Assembly: GCA_018666805.1 (NCBI GenBank)
Contig: JABIXB010000057.1
Location: forward strand, 1 to 58,205
Direction of reading: 5' to 3'
DNA length: 58,205 bases
Origin: Rhodospirillaceae bacterium
Lineage (GTDB): Bacteria > Pseudomonadota > Alphaproteobacteria > UBA828
In this document: positions 8,104 through 17,069 of the stretch, piece after piece
Layout: each line of letters begins with the position of its first letter
Numbering within the stretch: the first letter of the stretch is position 1
Made by a program: the position numbers and the translations under genes
The notes under the pieces: model-generated
Databases searched by the model: none
What the model was told of the DNA's origin: nothing
What the model saw: only the letters and a program-made list of their open reading frames with translations

Positions 8104-10590
8104 ATGGCAAGACAAAACCCGAAAGGCACGGCGCCCGCACCACTCTCGGCCGATCAATTGTGCCGGTTTTGCGATCCCGGCCAATTTCCCTTCACCACCA
8201 CGGCAGAGCTTGACGGTCAGACCGAGATCGCTGGTCAGGATCGCGCCGTCGAAGCCATCCGCTTTGCGCTTGGCATCAAACAGGAAGGCTATAACGTCTT
8301 TGTGCTGGGTCCATCGGGCAGCGGCAAACATGCCATTGCGCGGCGCCTGTTAAAACACCAGGCCGGGCTCAACAAAACACCGTCTGACTGGTGCTACGTC
8401 TATAATTTTAAACGGCGCCACAAGCCGCACGCGCTTGAACTGCCGGCCGGCGAAGGCGCGCGCCTGCGCGACACCGTCAATAAGCTGATTGAGGATTTGA
8501 AAATCGCCATCCCGGCGATATTCGAAAGCGACGAATACCGCAACCAGCGCAAGGCGGCCGGGGAAGAGGTCAAGCAACGCCAGGACGACGCCTTCGCGCA
8601 AATTCAGAAGGAAGCGAACGCGGTCAATATCGCCATCATGCAGACCGAAAACGGTATCGCCTTCGCGCCAACGGAAAATGGCGAGATGTTGCCGCCCGAG
8701 AAGCTTAACGCCATGACGCAGGCGGAGCGGGAAGCAATTCAAAAAAATGTCGGTGAGCTGCAAAAGCGCCTGCACGATACCATGATGATGGTGCCGCAAT
8801 GGGCGCGCGAGGCACGCGAAAAATTTCTCGCGCTTGACCGCGGCGTCACAAGTGTCGCGGTCAAATCCCTGATGGACGATACCAAAGCGCAGTTCAAGGA
8901 TCTGCCACGCGTGGTCGAATATTTACTGGCGGTGGAGCAGGACGTGATTGATAACGTCAATCTCTTTCGCGGGCCGATGGAGGCCGTCAATCCGGCACAA
9001 ATGATGCCGCCCGGGGCGCAGCAGGCGGCCCCCGCGCGGCCCGATGCAGGCGATGCGGGCGCGCCGTTCCGGCGCTATCGGGTCAACCTGTTTGTTGACC
9101 GCTCGCACCTTAAGGGCAGCCCGGTCATCTATGCCGATCATCCGACTTACCAGGAATTGATCGGCAGCATTGAGCACGTCGCTGAGATGGGCACGCTGAC
9201 GACCGATTTCACGCGCATCAAATCGGGCGCCCTGCACCGCGCCAACGGCGGCTATCTGATGTTGGACGCGCGCAAGGTGCTGATGGAGCCGTTCGCCTGG
9301 GAGGGCCTCAAACGGGCGCTGCGTTCACGTGAAATCCGGGTCGAACACCCGGCCCAAACCGCCGGCGTGATCAGCACGCAAACGCTCAGCCCCGAACCGG
9401 TGCCGCTCGACGTAAAGGTGGTTCTGATCGGCGAGCGCCAACTTTACTATCTGCTCGATCAGCGCGACCCGGATTTTGCTGAATTGTTCAAGGTCACCGG
9501 CGATTTCGAGGACAAGATCGAGCGCAACGACGAAAACAACATGACCTATGCGCGTCTGTTGGGTGCGCTCGCGCAGCGCGATGGGTTGCACCCGCTCACC
9601 AGCGCCGCCGTGGCGCGCCTCTGCGATTACAGCGCACGTCTCGCGGCGGATGCCGAGCGCCTGTCGACCCAGATGCGGCGCGTCAGCGACTTGGTGCGCG
9701 AGGCCGATTACTTCGCCACCGAACAGGGCTGTGACACCATCGATACAGCGCATGTGGAACAGGCGATTGAGGGCGCGCTCGGCCGCGTCAGCCGCATCCG
9801 CGAATCGATGCAAGAACAAATTCTGCGCGGCTCCGTGCTGATCGATACCGAGGGCGCAACGGTCGGACAGATAAACGGCCTCGCTGTTCTTCAAACAGGC
9901 CGCTTTGCCTTTGGCAAACCGTCGCGCATTACGGTGCGGCTGCGTGTCGGCACCGGCAAAGTGATCGATATCGAGCGCGAGGTCGAGCTTGGTGGGCCCC
10001 TGCACAGCAAGGGCGTGTTGATCCTCAGCAGCTATTTGGCCACGCGCTATGCGACCGACCGACCGCTATCGCTATCGGCCAGTATTGTCTTTGAACAATC
10101 CTACGGCGGCGTCGATGGCGACAGCGCCTCATCGACCGAACTCTACGCCCTGCTTTCGTCCCTTGCGGAGGTGCCAATCCAGCAAAACCTGGCGGTTACC
10201 GGCGCGGTCAATCAAAATGGCGAAGTTCAGGCGATCGGCGGCGCCAATGAAAAAATCGAGGGTTTTTTCGACGTCTGTAGCGCGCGCGGACTGAACGGCA
10301 AGCAAGGCGTTCTTATTCCTCAGTCGAACGTCAAAAACCTCATGCTGCGACGCGATGTTCTGGCAGCCGTCGGTGACGGTCAATTCCATATCTATGCCGT
10401 CGCCACCATCGACGAAGGCATAGAAATCCTGACCGGCGTAGCTGCGGGCACACGCGACACAAATGGAGCCTTCCCAGCCGAGTCCATCAACGGCATGGTC
10501 GAAGCCCGGCTCCACAAACTAGCCGACCAACGCCGCGCCTTCGCACGCAGCGGCAAAAACGATAATGCAGAGGACGCCAAGGACGCATAA
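8104..10590 (+). CDS. Lon-family AAA+ protease (LonB/YcbZ type)
   Basis: An 828-residue ATP-dependent protease of the Lon-like group with an inserted AAA domain (AAA_32 plus Lon_C), not canonical LonA: there is no N-terminal substrate domain. I chose the ATG at 8104 because GAAAGGGAAG precedes it; an in-frame ATG at 8080 has no clear ribosome site. Walker A GPSGSGKHA is at residues 69-77. The C-terminal protease domain has the Ser-Lys dyad: Ser674 in GDSASS and Lys717 in GGANEKIEG. Their spacing of 43 equals that in E. coli Lon (679/722), so catalysis should be intact. These proteases act in the cytoplasm on unfolded or regulatory proteins; the substrate is unknown. It converges on the glycosylase gene. 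Confidence 0.92.
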   Translation: MARQNPKGTAPAPLSADQLCRFCDPGQFPFTTTAELDGQTEIAGQDRAVEAIRFALGIKQEGYNVFVLGPSGSGKHAIARRLLKHQAGLNKTPSDWCYVYNFKRRHKPHALELPAGEGARLRDTVNKLIEDLKIAIPAIFESDEYRNQRKAAGEEVKQRQDDAFAQIQKEANAVNIAIMQTENGIAFAPTENGEMLPPEKLNAMTQAEREAIQKNVGELQKRLHDTMMMVPQWAREAREKFLALDRGVTSVAVKSLMDDTKAQFKDLPRVVEYLLAVEQDVIDNVNLFRGPMEAVNPAQMMPPGAQQAAPARPDAGDAGAPFRRYRVNLFVDRSHLKGSPVIYADHPTYQELIGSIEHVAEMGTLTTDFTRIKSGALHRANGGYLMLDARKVLMEPFAWEGLKRALRSREIRVEHPAQTAGVISTQTLSPEPVPLDVKVVLIGERQLYYLLDQRDPDFAELFKVTGDFEDKIERNDENNMTYARLLGALAQRDGLHPLTSAAVARLCDYSARLAADAERLSTQMRRVSDLVREADYFATEQGCDTIDTAHVEQAIEGALGRVSRIRESMQEQILRGSVLIDTEGATVGQINGLAVLQTGRFAFGKPSRITVRLRVGTGKVIDIEREVELGGPLHSKGVLILSSYLATRYATDRPLSLSASIVFEQSYGGVDGDSASSTELYALLSSLAEVPIQQNLAVTGAVNQNGEVQAIGGANEKIEGFFDVCSARGLNGKQGVLIPQSNVKNLMLRRDVLAAVGDGQFHIYAVATIDEGIEILTGVAAGTRDTNGAFPAESINGMVEARLHKLADQRRAFARSGKNDNAEDAKDA

Positions 10591-10630
10591 GCCCCACGCC
10601 CATAATCAATTATGCAAACGGAACCGCCTT

Positions 10631-10776
10631 CCGGAATGCGCCAAGCATTCCGGCAAGCGCGCCAAGCCAAGCGCGCGGATGCGCGCGCCCGGCGATTGAG
10701 GGTCTAGAAAAAGAGCGCGCCCGAGTTACCGAGGTAGCCAAGGCTGCGGATGCAGCCGCCCGGCGTCTGAGGGCCT
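10631..10776. repeat. Cluster of palindromic elements with two 40-bp direct copies
   Basis: This fills most of the 189-bp gap between two convergent genes. It begins with a 9-bp perfect stem, CCGGAATGC/GCATTCCGG, around a GCCAA loop (10631-10653). Two 40-bp direct copies follow, at 10666-10705 and 10737-10776. Both have the plan GCCAAG, three variable bases, GCGGATGC, three variable bases, CGCCCGGCG, two variable bases, TGAGGG. The variable triplets are CGC..GCG in one copy and GCT..AGC in the other, so the stem is preserved by paired changes while the GGAT loop is constant. It may act as a bidirectional terminator or belong to a dispersed repeat family. Confidence 0.75.
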
Positions 10777-10779
10777 CAA

Positions 10780-11424
10780 CTAATAAGCAACAGCGGTTGG
10801 ATCGAGGCTACGCCACAGATACCAGGTTGCGACCGAACGCCAGGGCTGCCAGGGCTGGGCCAGGCTTTCGATATCTTCCCGTGCCAAAGCGTCACCACCG
10901 GCATAATGGCGCTCGCAGGCGCGGATTAGTCCGATATCGTCGAGCGGCAGTACGTTCGGTCTGAGGAGATGGAATATCAGAAACATTTCCGCCGTCCAGC
11001 GGCCAATGCCACGCAGCTTGAGCAGTTCGGCGATGATCTCTTCATCCTCTTTCTCATGCCAAAGCGCCGGCGCCACGCTGCCATCCTTAAAGGCCAGCGC
11101 CATATCGCGAATGTAAGAGGCTTTGCGCCGCGTCAGCCCGGCGCCGTGCAATTCTGCCTCGTTTCGCGCCACGACATGATCCGGCGAAATGCCGCCGACG
11201 GTCTCGTCGAGCCGGTTCCAGATGGAATCCGCCGCGCGCACCGAAATCTGCTGGGCGACGATCGAGCGGACAAGAGTGACAAACGGATCGCCCTGCCCGG
11301 TTAACCCGCCGCGCCCACAGCTCTTGATGACTTCGGCCAGAACCGGATCGGCGGCGCTCAGCTCTTTCTTGGCGCGCTTCCAAAAAGAAGGATGGCCGGT
11401 CGGTCCGCTCGCCCATTTCGGCAT
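10780..11424 (-). CDS. DNA-3-methyladenine glycosylase 2 family (AlkA-like)
   Basis: A 214-residue base-excision enzyme of the HhH-GPD superfamily that removes alkylated purines from DNA. The helix-hairpin-helix is KLRGIGRWTAEMFLIF (about residues 132-147), followed by LPLDD, whose second Asp matches the catalytic Asp of AlkA. The front carries the GDPFVTLVRSIVAQQISVRAA-type segment typical of this group. It lacks the N-terminal beta domain of E. coli AlkA, as do the yeast Mag1-like and short bacterial forms. It is the last gene on its strand before the repeat cluster, 79 bp downstream of the aminotransferase gene. It is probably constitutive; I see no Ada-type operator. Confidence 0.88.
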   Translation of the reverse strand: MPKWASGPTGHPSFWKRAKKELSAADPVLAEVIKSCGRGGLTGQGDPFVTLVRSIVAQQISVRAADSIWNRLDETVGGISPDHVVARNEAELHGAGLTRRKASYIRDMALAFKDGSVAPALWHEKEDEEIIAELLKLRGIGRWTAEMFLIFHLLRPNVLPLDDIGLIRACERHYAGGDALAREDIESLAQPWQPWRSVATWYLWRSLDPTAVAY

Positions 11425-11503
11425 CGGTTTTCCATAATTCTCTATCTCGGAAACGGCAGTCTATGCGTTGCCGGCACGGCTGCCAATCGGCGAGCCGAAT
11501 AAC

Positions 11504-12670
11504 TCAGCTTGCCTGCGCTGCGGCCCTCTGATCGAGCGGCGCCGAGACGGCCGCTTCGGCGCTCTCTGCCAGACCGTCCGCCACGGTGGTGACGATGCGG
11601 TTCATTTCGCCCGGACCGAGGCCCAGATGAAATGGCAGGGCCAGCGTATGATTGGCGAGATGGCGCGTTACCGCGAGCGAGGCGCTCGGATAATAGGCGA
11701 ATGCCGATTGTTGGTGGCAGCCCCGCCCCCACCATTGCCGGCTCTCAATACCGGCACGCGCAAGCTCCCGGGCGACGGCGCCCGTGGCCGGGTGGATCAA
11801 TTCAACATTGCAGGTGGTGCCGGCCCATCCCTGGCCAAAACCCGGCATAACGGAGAGGCCGGGGATCGCCGAGAGCGCCGCGGCGTATGTCTGGGCGAGG
11901 CGCACATAGCCGGTGCGGACGAACGGCCAGGCATCAAGCGCCGCCAACCCGACGGCGGCGGCATATTCGCTGAGTTTGGCGTTGAACCCGGGGAGAGCTG
12001 CAGCGCGGCTCTGTTGAAAGCCGAAATTAGACAGGCTGCGTGCCTTGGCAACCAACTCGGGATCGCGCGAAATGATGAGGCCACCTTCGCCGATGCCAAC
12101 CGCCTTGGTCGCATGCAGGCTGATCACCACCGGCGCCCGGCCGGGCTGGGCGGTATCGAACGCGGCAGCGGCATCGATCACGACAGGGATGCCGGTCGCT
12201 TCGGAAAATTCGTCCCAGCGGTCATAACCAATCGGCGCGCCGAAGGGTGCGACAGGTAACACGGCCGCCACATTACCCGGCGCATTGGCCAGCGCCGCAC
12301 CAGCTATTTCCGGTGTTAACGCCCAATTATCAGGCGCCACATCAACGAAAAACGGCGTCAGCCCCGCTTCGCGCGCCGCATGCGCCGTAGCGGAGAAGGT
12401 CCAGGATGGCATCATGCAGAGGCTTCCCGGCGGCGGATTGCCCGCCCGCAGGGCCAAGATCAGTGCTGCCGTGCCGTTCGCGACCGTGGTCACACAATCC
12501 GTATCAACGCCAAAGCCGGCGGCGATACGGGCTTCGAACTCCTGCACCAGGGGGCCAAAATTGCTGTAATAGCGCGCGTCATCAATACGCCTGAGATAGG
12601 GCAAGACCATATCCGCATCCGGCATACGCGGGACGGCAACGCTAATCTTTTCGGGCGTATTTTGGACCAT
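11504..12670 (-). CDS. DegT/DnrJ/EryC1/StrS-family aminotransferase
   Basis: A 388-residue PLP-dependent protein of the sugar aminotransferase fold. I use the ATG at 12670, preceded by AGGCGGG; the longer frame from 12718 would run through a perfect hairpin. The PLP lysine is probably in ISLHATKAVGIGEGG (SLHATK in place of the usual SFH.sK), and GTAALILALRAG is the family's substrate-site loop. The protein normally transfers an amino group to a keto-sugar or acts in amino-sugar or osmolyte pathways. No nucleotide-sugar genes lie beside it; instead an HpaI-type aldolase precedes it on the same strand. The substrate is therefore open, and a non-surface metabolic role is possible. Confidence 0.85.
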   Translation of the reverse strand: MVQNTPEKISVAVPRMPDADMVLPYLRRIDDARYYSNFGPLVQEFEARIAAGFGVDTDCVTTVANGTAALILALRAGNPPPGSLCMMPSWTFSATAHAAREAGLTPFFVDVAPDNWALTPEIAGAALANAPGNVAAVLPVAPFGAPIGYDRWDEFSEATGIPVVIDAAAAFDTAQPGRAPVVISLHATKAVGIGEGGLIISRDPELVAKARSLSNFGFQQSRAAALPGFNAKLSEYAAAVGLAALDAWPFVRTGYVRLAQTYAAALSAIPGLSVMPGFGQGWAGTTCNVELIHPATGAVARELARAGIESRQWWGRGCHQQSAFAYYPSASLAVTRHLANHTLALPFHLGLGPGEMNRIVTTVADGLAESAEAAVSAPLDQRAAAQAS

Positions 12671-12683
12671 GACAGGCCCGCCT

Positions 12684-12720
12684 CTTTGCAGGGAAGCCGG
12701 GGCGTGGTTTCCCTGCAAAG
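12684..12720 (-). other. 12-bp perfect hairpin upstream of the aminotransferase
   Basis: CTTTGCAGGGAA and TTCCCTGCAAAG form a perfect 12-bp stem around a 13-base G+C-rich loop. On the minus strand it ends just before the AGGCGGG ribosome site of the aminotransferase gene and starts 50 bp after the aldolase stop. No U-run follows, so it is a poor classical terminator. A leader structure or an mRNA processing or stabilising hairpin is more likely. Confidence 0.7.
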
Positions 12721-12770
12721 CTAGCGCCTGGGCGCTTAAACCTTCGTTAATATTGCAAAAATCGCCCAGT

Positions 12771-13589
12771 TCAGCGGGTTTTGCGGTGTGGCGCGTTGGC
12801 CCGTTTCGGCCGTTTCGGCAATTTTCCCCGGAATCCGTCTACTTGCGCCTGGGCGCCAGTGCTAATGAGCTTGGCATCGCTCGCGGCAATAACGAAATCA
12901 TAGCCGCGCCCATAGGTCCATTCCAGGCTCTGCCCGGGGCGCGTGACGGTGCCGAGCAATTTGTTGGTTTTACGCAATTTCTTCTCGGTGTAGTCGAGGA
13001 ACTCGACCACTTCGGGGTGGGTCGGATCCATCGTATGACCAAGGCTGGCGGCGATATCGCCCGGCCCCATGAAGAGCATATCGACGCCGTCGACCGCCGC
13101 GATTTCCTCAATATTTTCGACCGCTTCGGCGGTTTCGATTTGGCACATGAGAAGTATTTGCTTGGGCACGGCCTGGCGGTATTCATCAATACGTGCACCC
13201 CAGCGCGAGCAGCGCGCGGCATGGGGCGCCACGCCGCGGATGCCGGCGGTCGGATAATGGCACGCATCGACGGCGGCGCGCGCCTCGTCGGCGTTTTGCA
13301 CGTAAGGCACAATAATGCCCATCACACCGATATCGAGCGCCCGCTTGATATAGACAGTGTCGTTCCACGGCACGCGCATCATTGGTGTCGGGCCGGCCTC
13401 GGCCGCCGCCTGCATCAACGATATCGCATTGAGAAAATCGCCCGGACCATGCTCATGGTCCATGATGACGGCGTCATAGCCGGCATTGGCGACAATTTCC
13501 GCCGCGATCGGGCTGCCCATCGAAAGCCACGCCCCGATCGCTGGTTCGCCCTTGAGCAGCTTCTTCTTGCAGGTGTTGATTATCGCCAT
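12771..13589 (-). CDS. HpcH/HpaI-family aldolase
   Basis: A 272-residue metal-dependent class II pyruvate aldolase of the HpaI/RhmA/GarL group, cleaving 4-hydroxy-2-oxo acids to pyruvate and an aldehyde. Visible family motifs are GAWLSMGSP at the start, MDHEHGPGD (VIMDHEHGP; catalytic-site His), MMRVPWND (substrate-binding Arg), MCQIETAEA (metal-binding Glu) and MLFMGPGDIAASLG (metal Asp). The start has GGAGAG seven bases upstream. The C-terminus is a basic tail (LPKRPKRANAPHRKTR), probably disordered. It is divergent from a MarR-type regulator across 169 bp, a layout that often reflects control of an aromatic or sugar-acid catabolic gene by its neighbour. That link is inference. Confidence 0.9.
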   Translation of the reverse strand: MAIINTCKKKLLKGEPAIGAWLSMGSPIAAEIVANAGYDAVIMDHEHGPGDFLNAISLMQAAAEAGPTPMMRVPWNDTVYIKRALDIGVMGIIVPYVQNADEARAAVDACHYPTAGIRGVAPHAARCSRWGARIDEYRQAVPKQILLMCQIETAEAVENIEEIAAVDGVDMLFMGPGDIAASLGHTMDPTHPEVVEFLDYTEKKLRKTNKLLGTVTRPGQSLEWTYGRGYDFVIAASDAKLISTGAQAQVDGFRGKLPKRPKRANAPHRKTR

Positions 13590-13758
13590 CGAATTTGCTC
13601 TCCACAGTTTGGTTGGTCAAATTTTGCCGGACCCTAACACGCGCCACAGCCGGCCTAAAAGCCCGGCGATGCTTTTCCAGTGATGCCTTATTGTCTTGCC
13701 GATGAAGCGGCGTTAAGTTTTGCCACATGATCCTCCCGACGCACGGCAAAGGCAACTT

Positions 13759-14241
13759 GTGGCGTATCAAATATCTCGAAGAAACCCTGGCGGCGGCGGA
13801 GAAGAAGACGGCGGCTCGACATTTGTCATTGAGGACAGTACATCCCAGTTGGTGAGCGTCGCCGCGCGCCTCTTTTCCCGCGCCTTACAGGCGCGTTTCG
13901 CCGAACATGACGTGAGCGCCGGGCAATGGCCGCTGCTGCTATACCTTTGGGAACAAGACGGCCTCAGCCAAAAGCAACTGGCGCGCCGCGTTCAAATCGA
14001 AGAACCGACGACGACACGAACCCTCGACCGGATGGAACGCGACGGGCTGGTGCGCCGGGTGCGCGACGAAAATGACCGCCGCCGCATCAACGTTTTTTTA
14101 ACCGAGCGCGGCCAGCATTTACGCGAGGAACTGGTGCCCTATGCACAGGAAGTCAACGCGCTCGCGACACACGGACTTTCGGCCCAGGACAAGGCCAAAA
14201 TCAACTCCCTGCTCACCTACATGATCGCGCGCCTCGACTAA
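13759..14241 (+). CDS. MarR-family transcriptional regulator
   Basis: A winged-helix repressor or activator, about 160 residues from the GTG at 13759 (AAAGG six bases upstream). An in-frame TTG at 13720 would add 13 residues but has no ribosome site. The core LSQKQLARRVQIEEPTTTRTLDRMERDGLVRR is the recognition helix region, followed by the wing DENDRRRINVFLTERG, and helices at both ends for dimerisation. MarR proteins usually respond to phenolic or carboxylate ligands. The divergent HpaI-type aldolase gene is the obvious candidate target. I found no convincing palindromic operator in the gap. Confidence 0.85.
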   Translation: MAYQISRRNPGGGGEEDGGSTFVIEDSTSQLVSVAARLFSRALQARFAEHDVSAGQWPLLLYLWEQDGLSQKQLARRVQIEEPTTTRTLDRMERDGLVRRVRDENDRRRINVFLTERGQHLREELVPYAQEVNALATHGLSAQDKAKINSLLTYMIARLD

Positions 14242-14388
14242 TCCCGGTCGTAATAATTTTGTTATATTTACCAATTATTTAGAATAATCGGGGTCTAATG
14301 GCGCTTGACTATGTTCACTTGGGCCGCCGCCACTGGCGATTGTCCAATATCGGGACATACTTTGGTGTGAGCGGAAAGGACCGGCAAC

Positions 14389-14859
14389 ATGTTACGCGCG
14401 ATTGACGTCATCGGAGAACCAAATACTCCCATTGAGTTGAACTCTCTCGAGGTCGACCAATCCGGCGCCCTACAACAACGTGAGCCGCAATATCCGCTGA
14501 CCTTTAATTTCTCCTGGCGCGACAGTAATTTCGAAGGCACCGTCGACCAGGTGGACGATCGCCTGACGCTCGAGTTGAGCCTGAAGCTTGCCGAATTGCC
14601 CTTTACCGCCGAAGACGCGACACAGCGCGGCAATTGGTCGGCAATCGTTTCCGACACAGATGCGCCGGCCGGCGGCGTGCTGAAGATCATGCACGACAGC
14701 ACCGCGGTGCTGTCGAAAAAAATCGACCTGCCGGAGTTGAACGGCTTCACGGCCGATGGCTTCATCACCAATATGGCGATGATGGTGCTGTCTCTAGCGC
14801 CTTATCTCGACCTGTTGGCCGAGCATAGCGGCGCACACGCGCCAAGTGCCGACGCCTAG
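14389..14859 (+). CDS. Unrecognised small acidic protein
   Basis: I do not recognise this 156-residue protein. It has an ATG with AAAGGA nine bases upstream, and codon use like its neighbours, so it is very likely real. It has no signal peptide and no clear membrane helix, although FITNMAMMVLSLAPYLDLLAEH is a hydrophobic helix near the C-terminus. The middle alternates beta-like segments (PLTFNFSWRDSNFEG, RLTLELSLKLAELPFT). The overall impression is a small alpha/beta cytoplasmic protein. It stands alone on its strand after the MarR gene and converges on the LysM gene with an 8-bp gap. No function can be assigned. Confidence 0.7.
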   Translation: MLRAIDVIGEPNTPIELNSLEVDQSGALQQREPQYPLTFNFSWRDSNFEGTVDQVDDRLTLELSLKLAELPFTAEDATQRGNWSAIVSDTDAPAGGVLKIMHDSTAVLSKKIDLPELNGFTADGFITNMAMMVLSLAPYLDLLAEHSGAHAPSADA

Positions 14860-14867
14860 ACCCAAAC

Positions 14868-16013
14868 CTATTTGAGCACCGGCAGAGCCAAGATTTGCCC
14901 CGGAAAGATCATATTCGGGTCGAGGATTTGCGCCCTGTTGGCGCCATAAATCTCACTATAGTAAACACCGCCGCCATAGGCGCGCCGGGCAATGCGCCAC
15001 AGACTGTTGCCCGGCTGGACCACGACCAGCGCATCGCCGAGCAATAATTCCTCCGGCCGCGCCCGGCTGATCGGCGTTTCGATACGCGCCAATACGATCC
15101 CTTGATCATCCACCTTATCGATGCGCAGCTTATGCTGACCGGGGGCAACTTCTTCATCCGGGCTTAATTGCCACTCGCCTTCTTCGCTCGCCTTGGCGCT
15201 GCCGACATATTCCTCATCGACATAGACGTTGACGGTGGCCTCGGGCTCGGTGCGCCCGGCCAAAGTGACATCGCCCTCCGAATCATAATCGACGCTACGA
15301 ATCGTTACTTCCGATTCCTCGCCGATGCCGTCCCCGGCCAAATCCGGGCCTTGCAGCACGCGGCTCGGGCCGTCGCCATCGCGCTCCACCAACACCGCAA
15401 TAACGGCTTCTTCCGCCGCCTCACCTTGCGCAGCCGTGCTATCCGCCTGGTCCGTAGCCGGTTTCTCGCGCGGTTTGGGGACCGACAGCACAACAACCTG
15501 CTTGGACGCCACCCGCGCTCCGTCAGCGGTGTCCTGCACCAGTGATAATTCGCGGTCGCCGCCTTCCAGGCTATCCTCCGGCAGCAGCACCCACTCGCCG
15601 CGCTCATCGGCAAAGACCGAGCCGAGCGAAATACCGTCATCCAATACCGTCACCTCGGCGCCGGGCTCAGCGCGCCCGGCGATGACGGCACGGCCGCTCG
15701 GAGAAATTCGCACCACGTCGAAGCTCGGACGCACCACCCCGGCGGGCAGAGACGTCTCTGCTGTTGTCTCTTCAGGCGCGGCGCTCGCCACAGAGGGCTC
15801 TTCCTGCACGCGTACGGACTGGTCTGTTTTCGCCGATGCGGGTTCCTGCGCAGGCGCAGCCTTCTTGGCTGGCACCGCCTTCTTCTCGACCGATGCCACG
15901 GTGGCCGGCGCGTCCGTCTCATCATCGCCACCCGGCAGAAAAACACCGAGCACAACGGCAACAATGACCGCGACCAAAACGATCAGTAACAGAGCTCTTA
16001 AATTACGTTTCAC
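14868..16013 (-). CDS. LysM-domain envelope protein with Ig-like repeats
   Basis: A 381-residue protein anchored by one N-terminal membrane helix (about residues 7-27), with the rest in the periplasm. A low-complexity Ala/Lys/Pro/Glu linker is followed by two beta-sandwich repeats that share the pattern GR.EP.A.V.V..D....GS..A.E.GEW.L (about 110-165 and 252-305). A C-terminal LysM domain closes the protein (GNSLWRIARRAYG to the end). LysM binds N-acetylglucosamine in peptidoglycan, so the protein probably tethers inner membrane and wall. Alphaproteobacterial proteins of this kind are usually annotated only as LysM peptidoglycan-binding domain-containing. It follows the two cytochrome genes on the same strand. 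Confidence 0.87.
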   Translation of the reverse strand: MKRNLRALLLIVLVAVIVAVVLGVFLPGGDDETDAPATVASVEKKAVPAKKAAPAQEPASAKTDQSVRVQEEPSVASAAPEETTAETSLPAGVVRPSFDVVRISPSGRAVIAGRAEPGAEVTVLDDGISLGSVFADERGEWVLLPEDSLEGGDRELSLVQDTADGARVASKQVVVLSVPKPREKPATDQADSTAAQGEAAEEAVIAVLVERDGDGPSRVLQGPDLAGDGIGEESEVTIRSVDYDSEGDVTLAGRTEPEATVNVYVDEEYVGSAKASEEGEWQLSPDEEVAPGQHKLRIDKVDDQGIVLARIETPISRARPEELLLGDALVVVQPGNSLWRIARRAYGGGVYYSEIYGANRAQILDPNMIFPGQILALPVLK

Positions 16014-16111
16014 GGGGCCTCGCGATTCATCGCGCGAAAATCCGACTATACCATCAGCGCCAGAGGCAACAAGGCATCAAAGAGGAACACAGCCACCCTG
16101 GGCCCCCCGCC

Positions 16112-17023
16112 TTACCATTCATCGAAGCTGGTGGCAGCCGGCGGCAGCCTGGTCGCACGCACCGCGTGGCGAATGGCCGGCTGGGCTTTCAAATAGGCCG
16201 CGATTGCGGCCAAATCCTGCGCCGTCAAATGGCTCAATCCATCTTCGATGGTCTCGCGCATGCTACCCTGCACATCGTCGCCGTCCGGCTTCAGTCCTGT
16301 CTTGAAAAAGAACACAAGATCGGCCTCCGACCAGCCGCCGATGCCAGTTTCCGAATCGGGCGTGATATTGGGCACCGAGTGGCCATCCGGGCCATAGCGC
16401 GTACCGGCCAAATGCTTACCGCGTTTTAGCCCGCCGGCGATATTGCGTGGGGTATGACATTCGGCGCAATGTCCGAGCACCTCGACGAGATAGCTGCCAC
16501 GCTCGGTTCCAACATCCGGTGCGTCTTCGGTGGACGAAAAAAACAGCCAGCGCCAGGGATAGATCGAAAAGCGCCAGGAGAAGGGAAAACGCAATTCATG
16601 GCTACGGTTTTCACGCCGCACCGGCGTCTGGGCGAATAGATAGGCCTTGATATCGAGCATATCCTGACGCCGCATGGCGCTGTAAGAGGCGTAGGGAAAG
16701 GCGGGATAATAGGTTCGGCCACTGGGCGATTCGCCGTGCCGCAGCGCCCGGGTAAAATCCGTATCGCTCCAGGCGCCGATTCCGGTCTCCACGTCCGGCG
16801 TGATATTGCTGGAATAGAAATTACCGTAAGGCGAGGCGATGGCCCGCCCGCCGGCCAGAAACGGCCCTTTGTCCGCCTTATCCGTATGGCAATTGATGCA
16901 GCCGGCGGCGTACACCAGATATTCGCCGCGCACCGCATCGGCCGGCTGGGCGCGCACCGGCGCGAGAGCAAATAAAACGAGGACCAACAGCGCCGCCCAC
17001 CCGAGTAGGCGTTCATATCTCAT
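16112..17023 (-). CDS. Periplasmic dihaem cytochrome c
   Basis: A 303-residue exported cytochrome with a signal peptide (cleavage likely after VRAQ, residue 26) and two c-haem sites: CINCH at residues 42-46 and CAECH at 186-190. The segment after each site (GPFLAGGRAI, SNITPDVETGIGAWSD; KHLAGTRYGPDG, NITPDSETGIGGWSE) repeats, so the protein is an internal duplication. This matches the cytochrome subunit family of membrane-linked alcohol, gluconate or sorbitol dehydrogenases, normally trihaem. Here only two haems are present and no dehydrogenase gene is nearby. It probably passes electrons to the respiratory chain. It lies 46 bp after a class II cytochrome c gene on the same strand. Confidence 0.9.
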   Translation of the reverse strand: MRYERLLGWAALLVLVLFALAPVRAQPADAVRGEYLVYAAGCINCHTDKADKGPFLAGGRAIASPYGNFYSSNITPDVETGIGAWSDTDFTRALRHGESPSGRTYYPAFPYASYSAMRRQDMLDIKAYLFAQTPVRRENRSHELRFPFSWRFSIYPWRWLFFSSTEDAPDVGTERGSYLVEVLGHCAECHTPRNIAGGLKRGKHLAGTRYGPDGHSVPNITPDSETGIGGWSEADLVFFFKTGLKPDGDDVQGSMRETIEDGLSHLTAQDLAAIAAYLKAQPAIRHAVRATRLPPAATSFDEW

Positions 17024-17069
17024 CGCTCAGGCCGAGCCCGGGCGAAAAGACGCGGCGCGCAGTCGCCCG

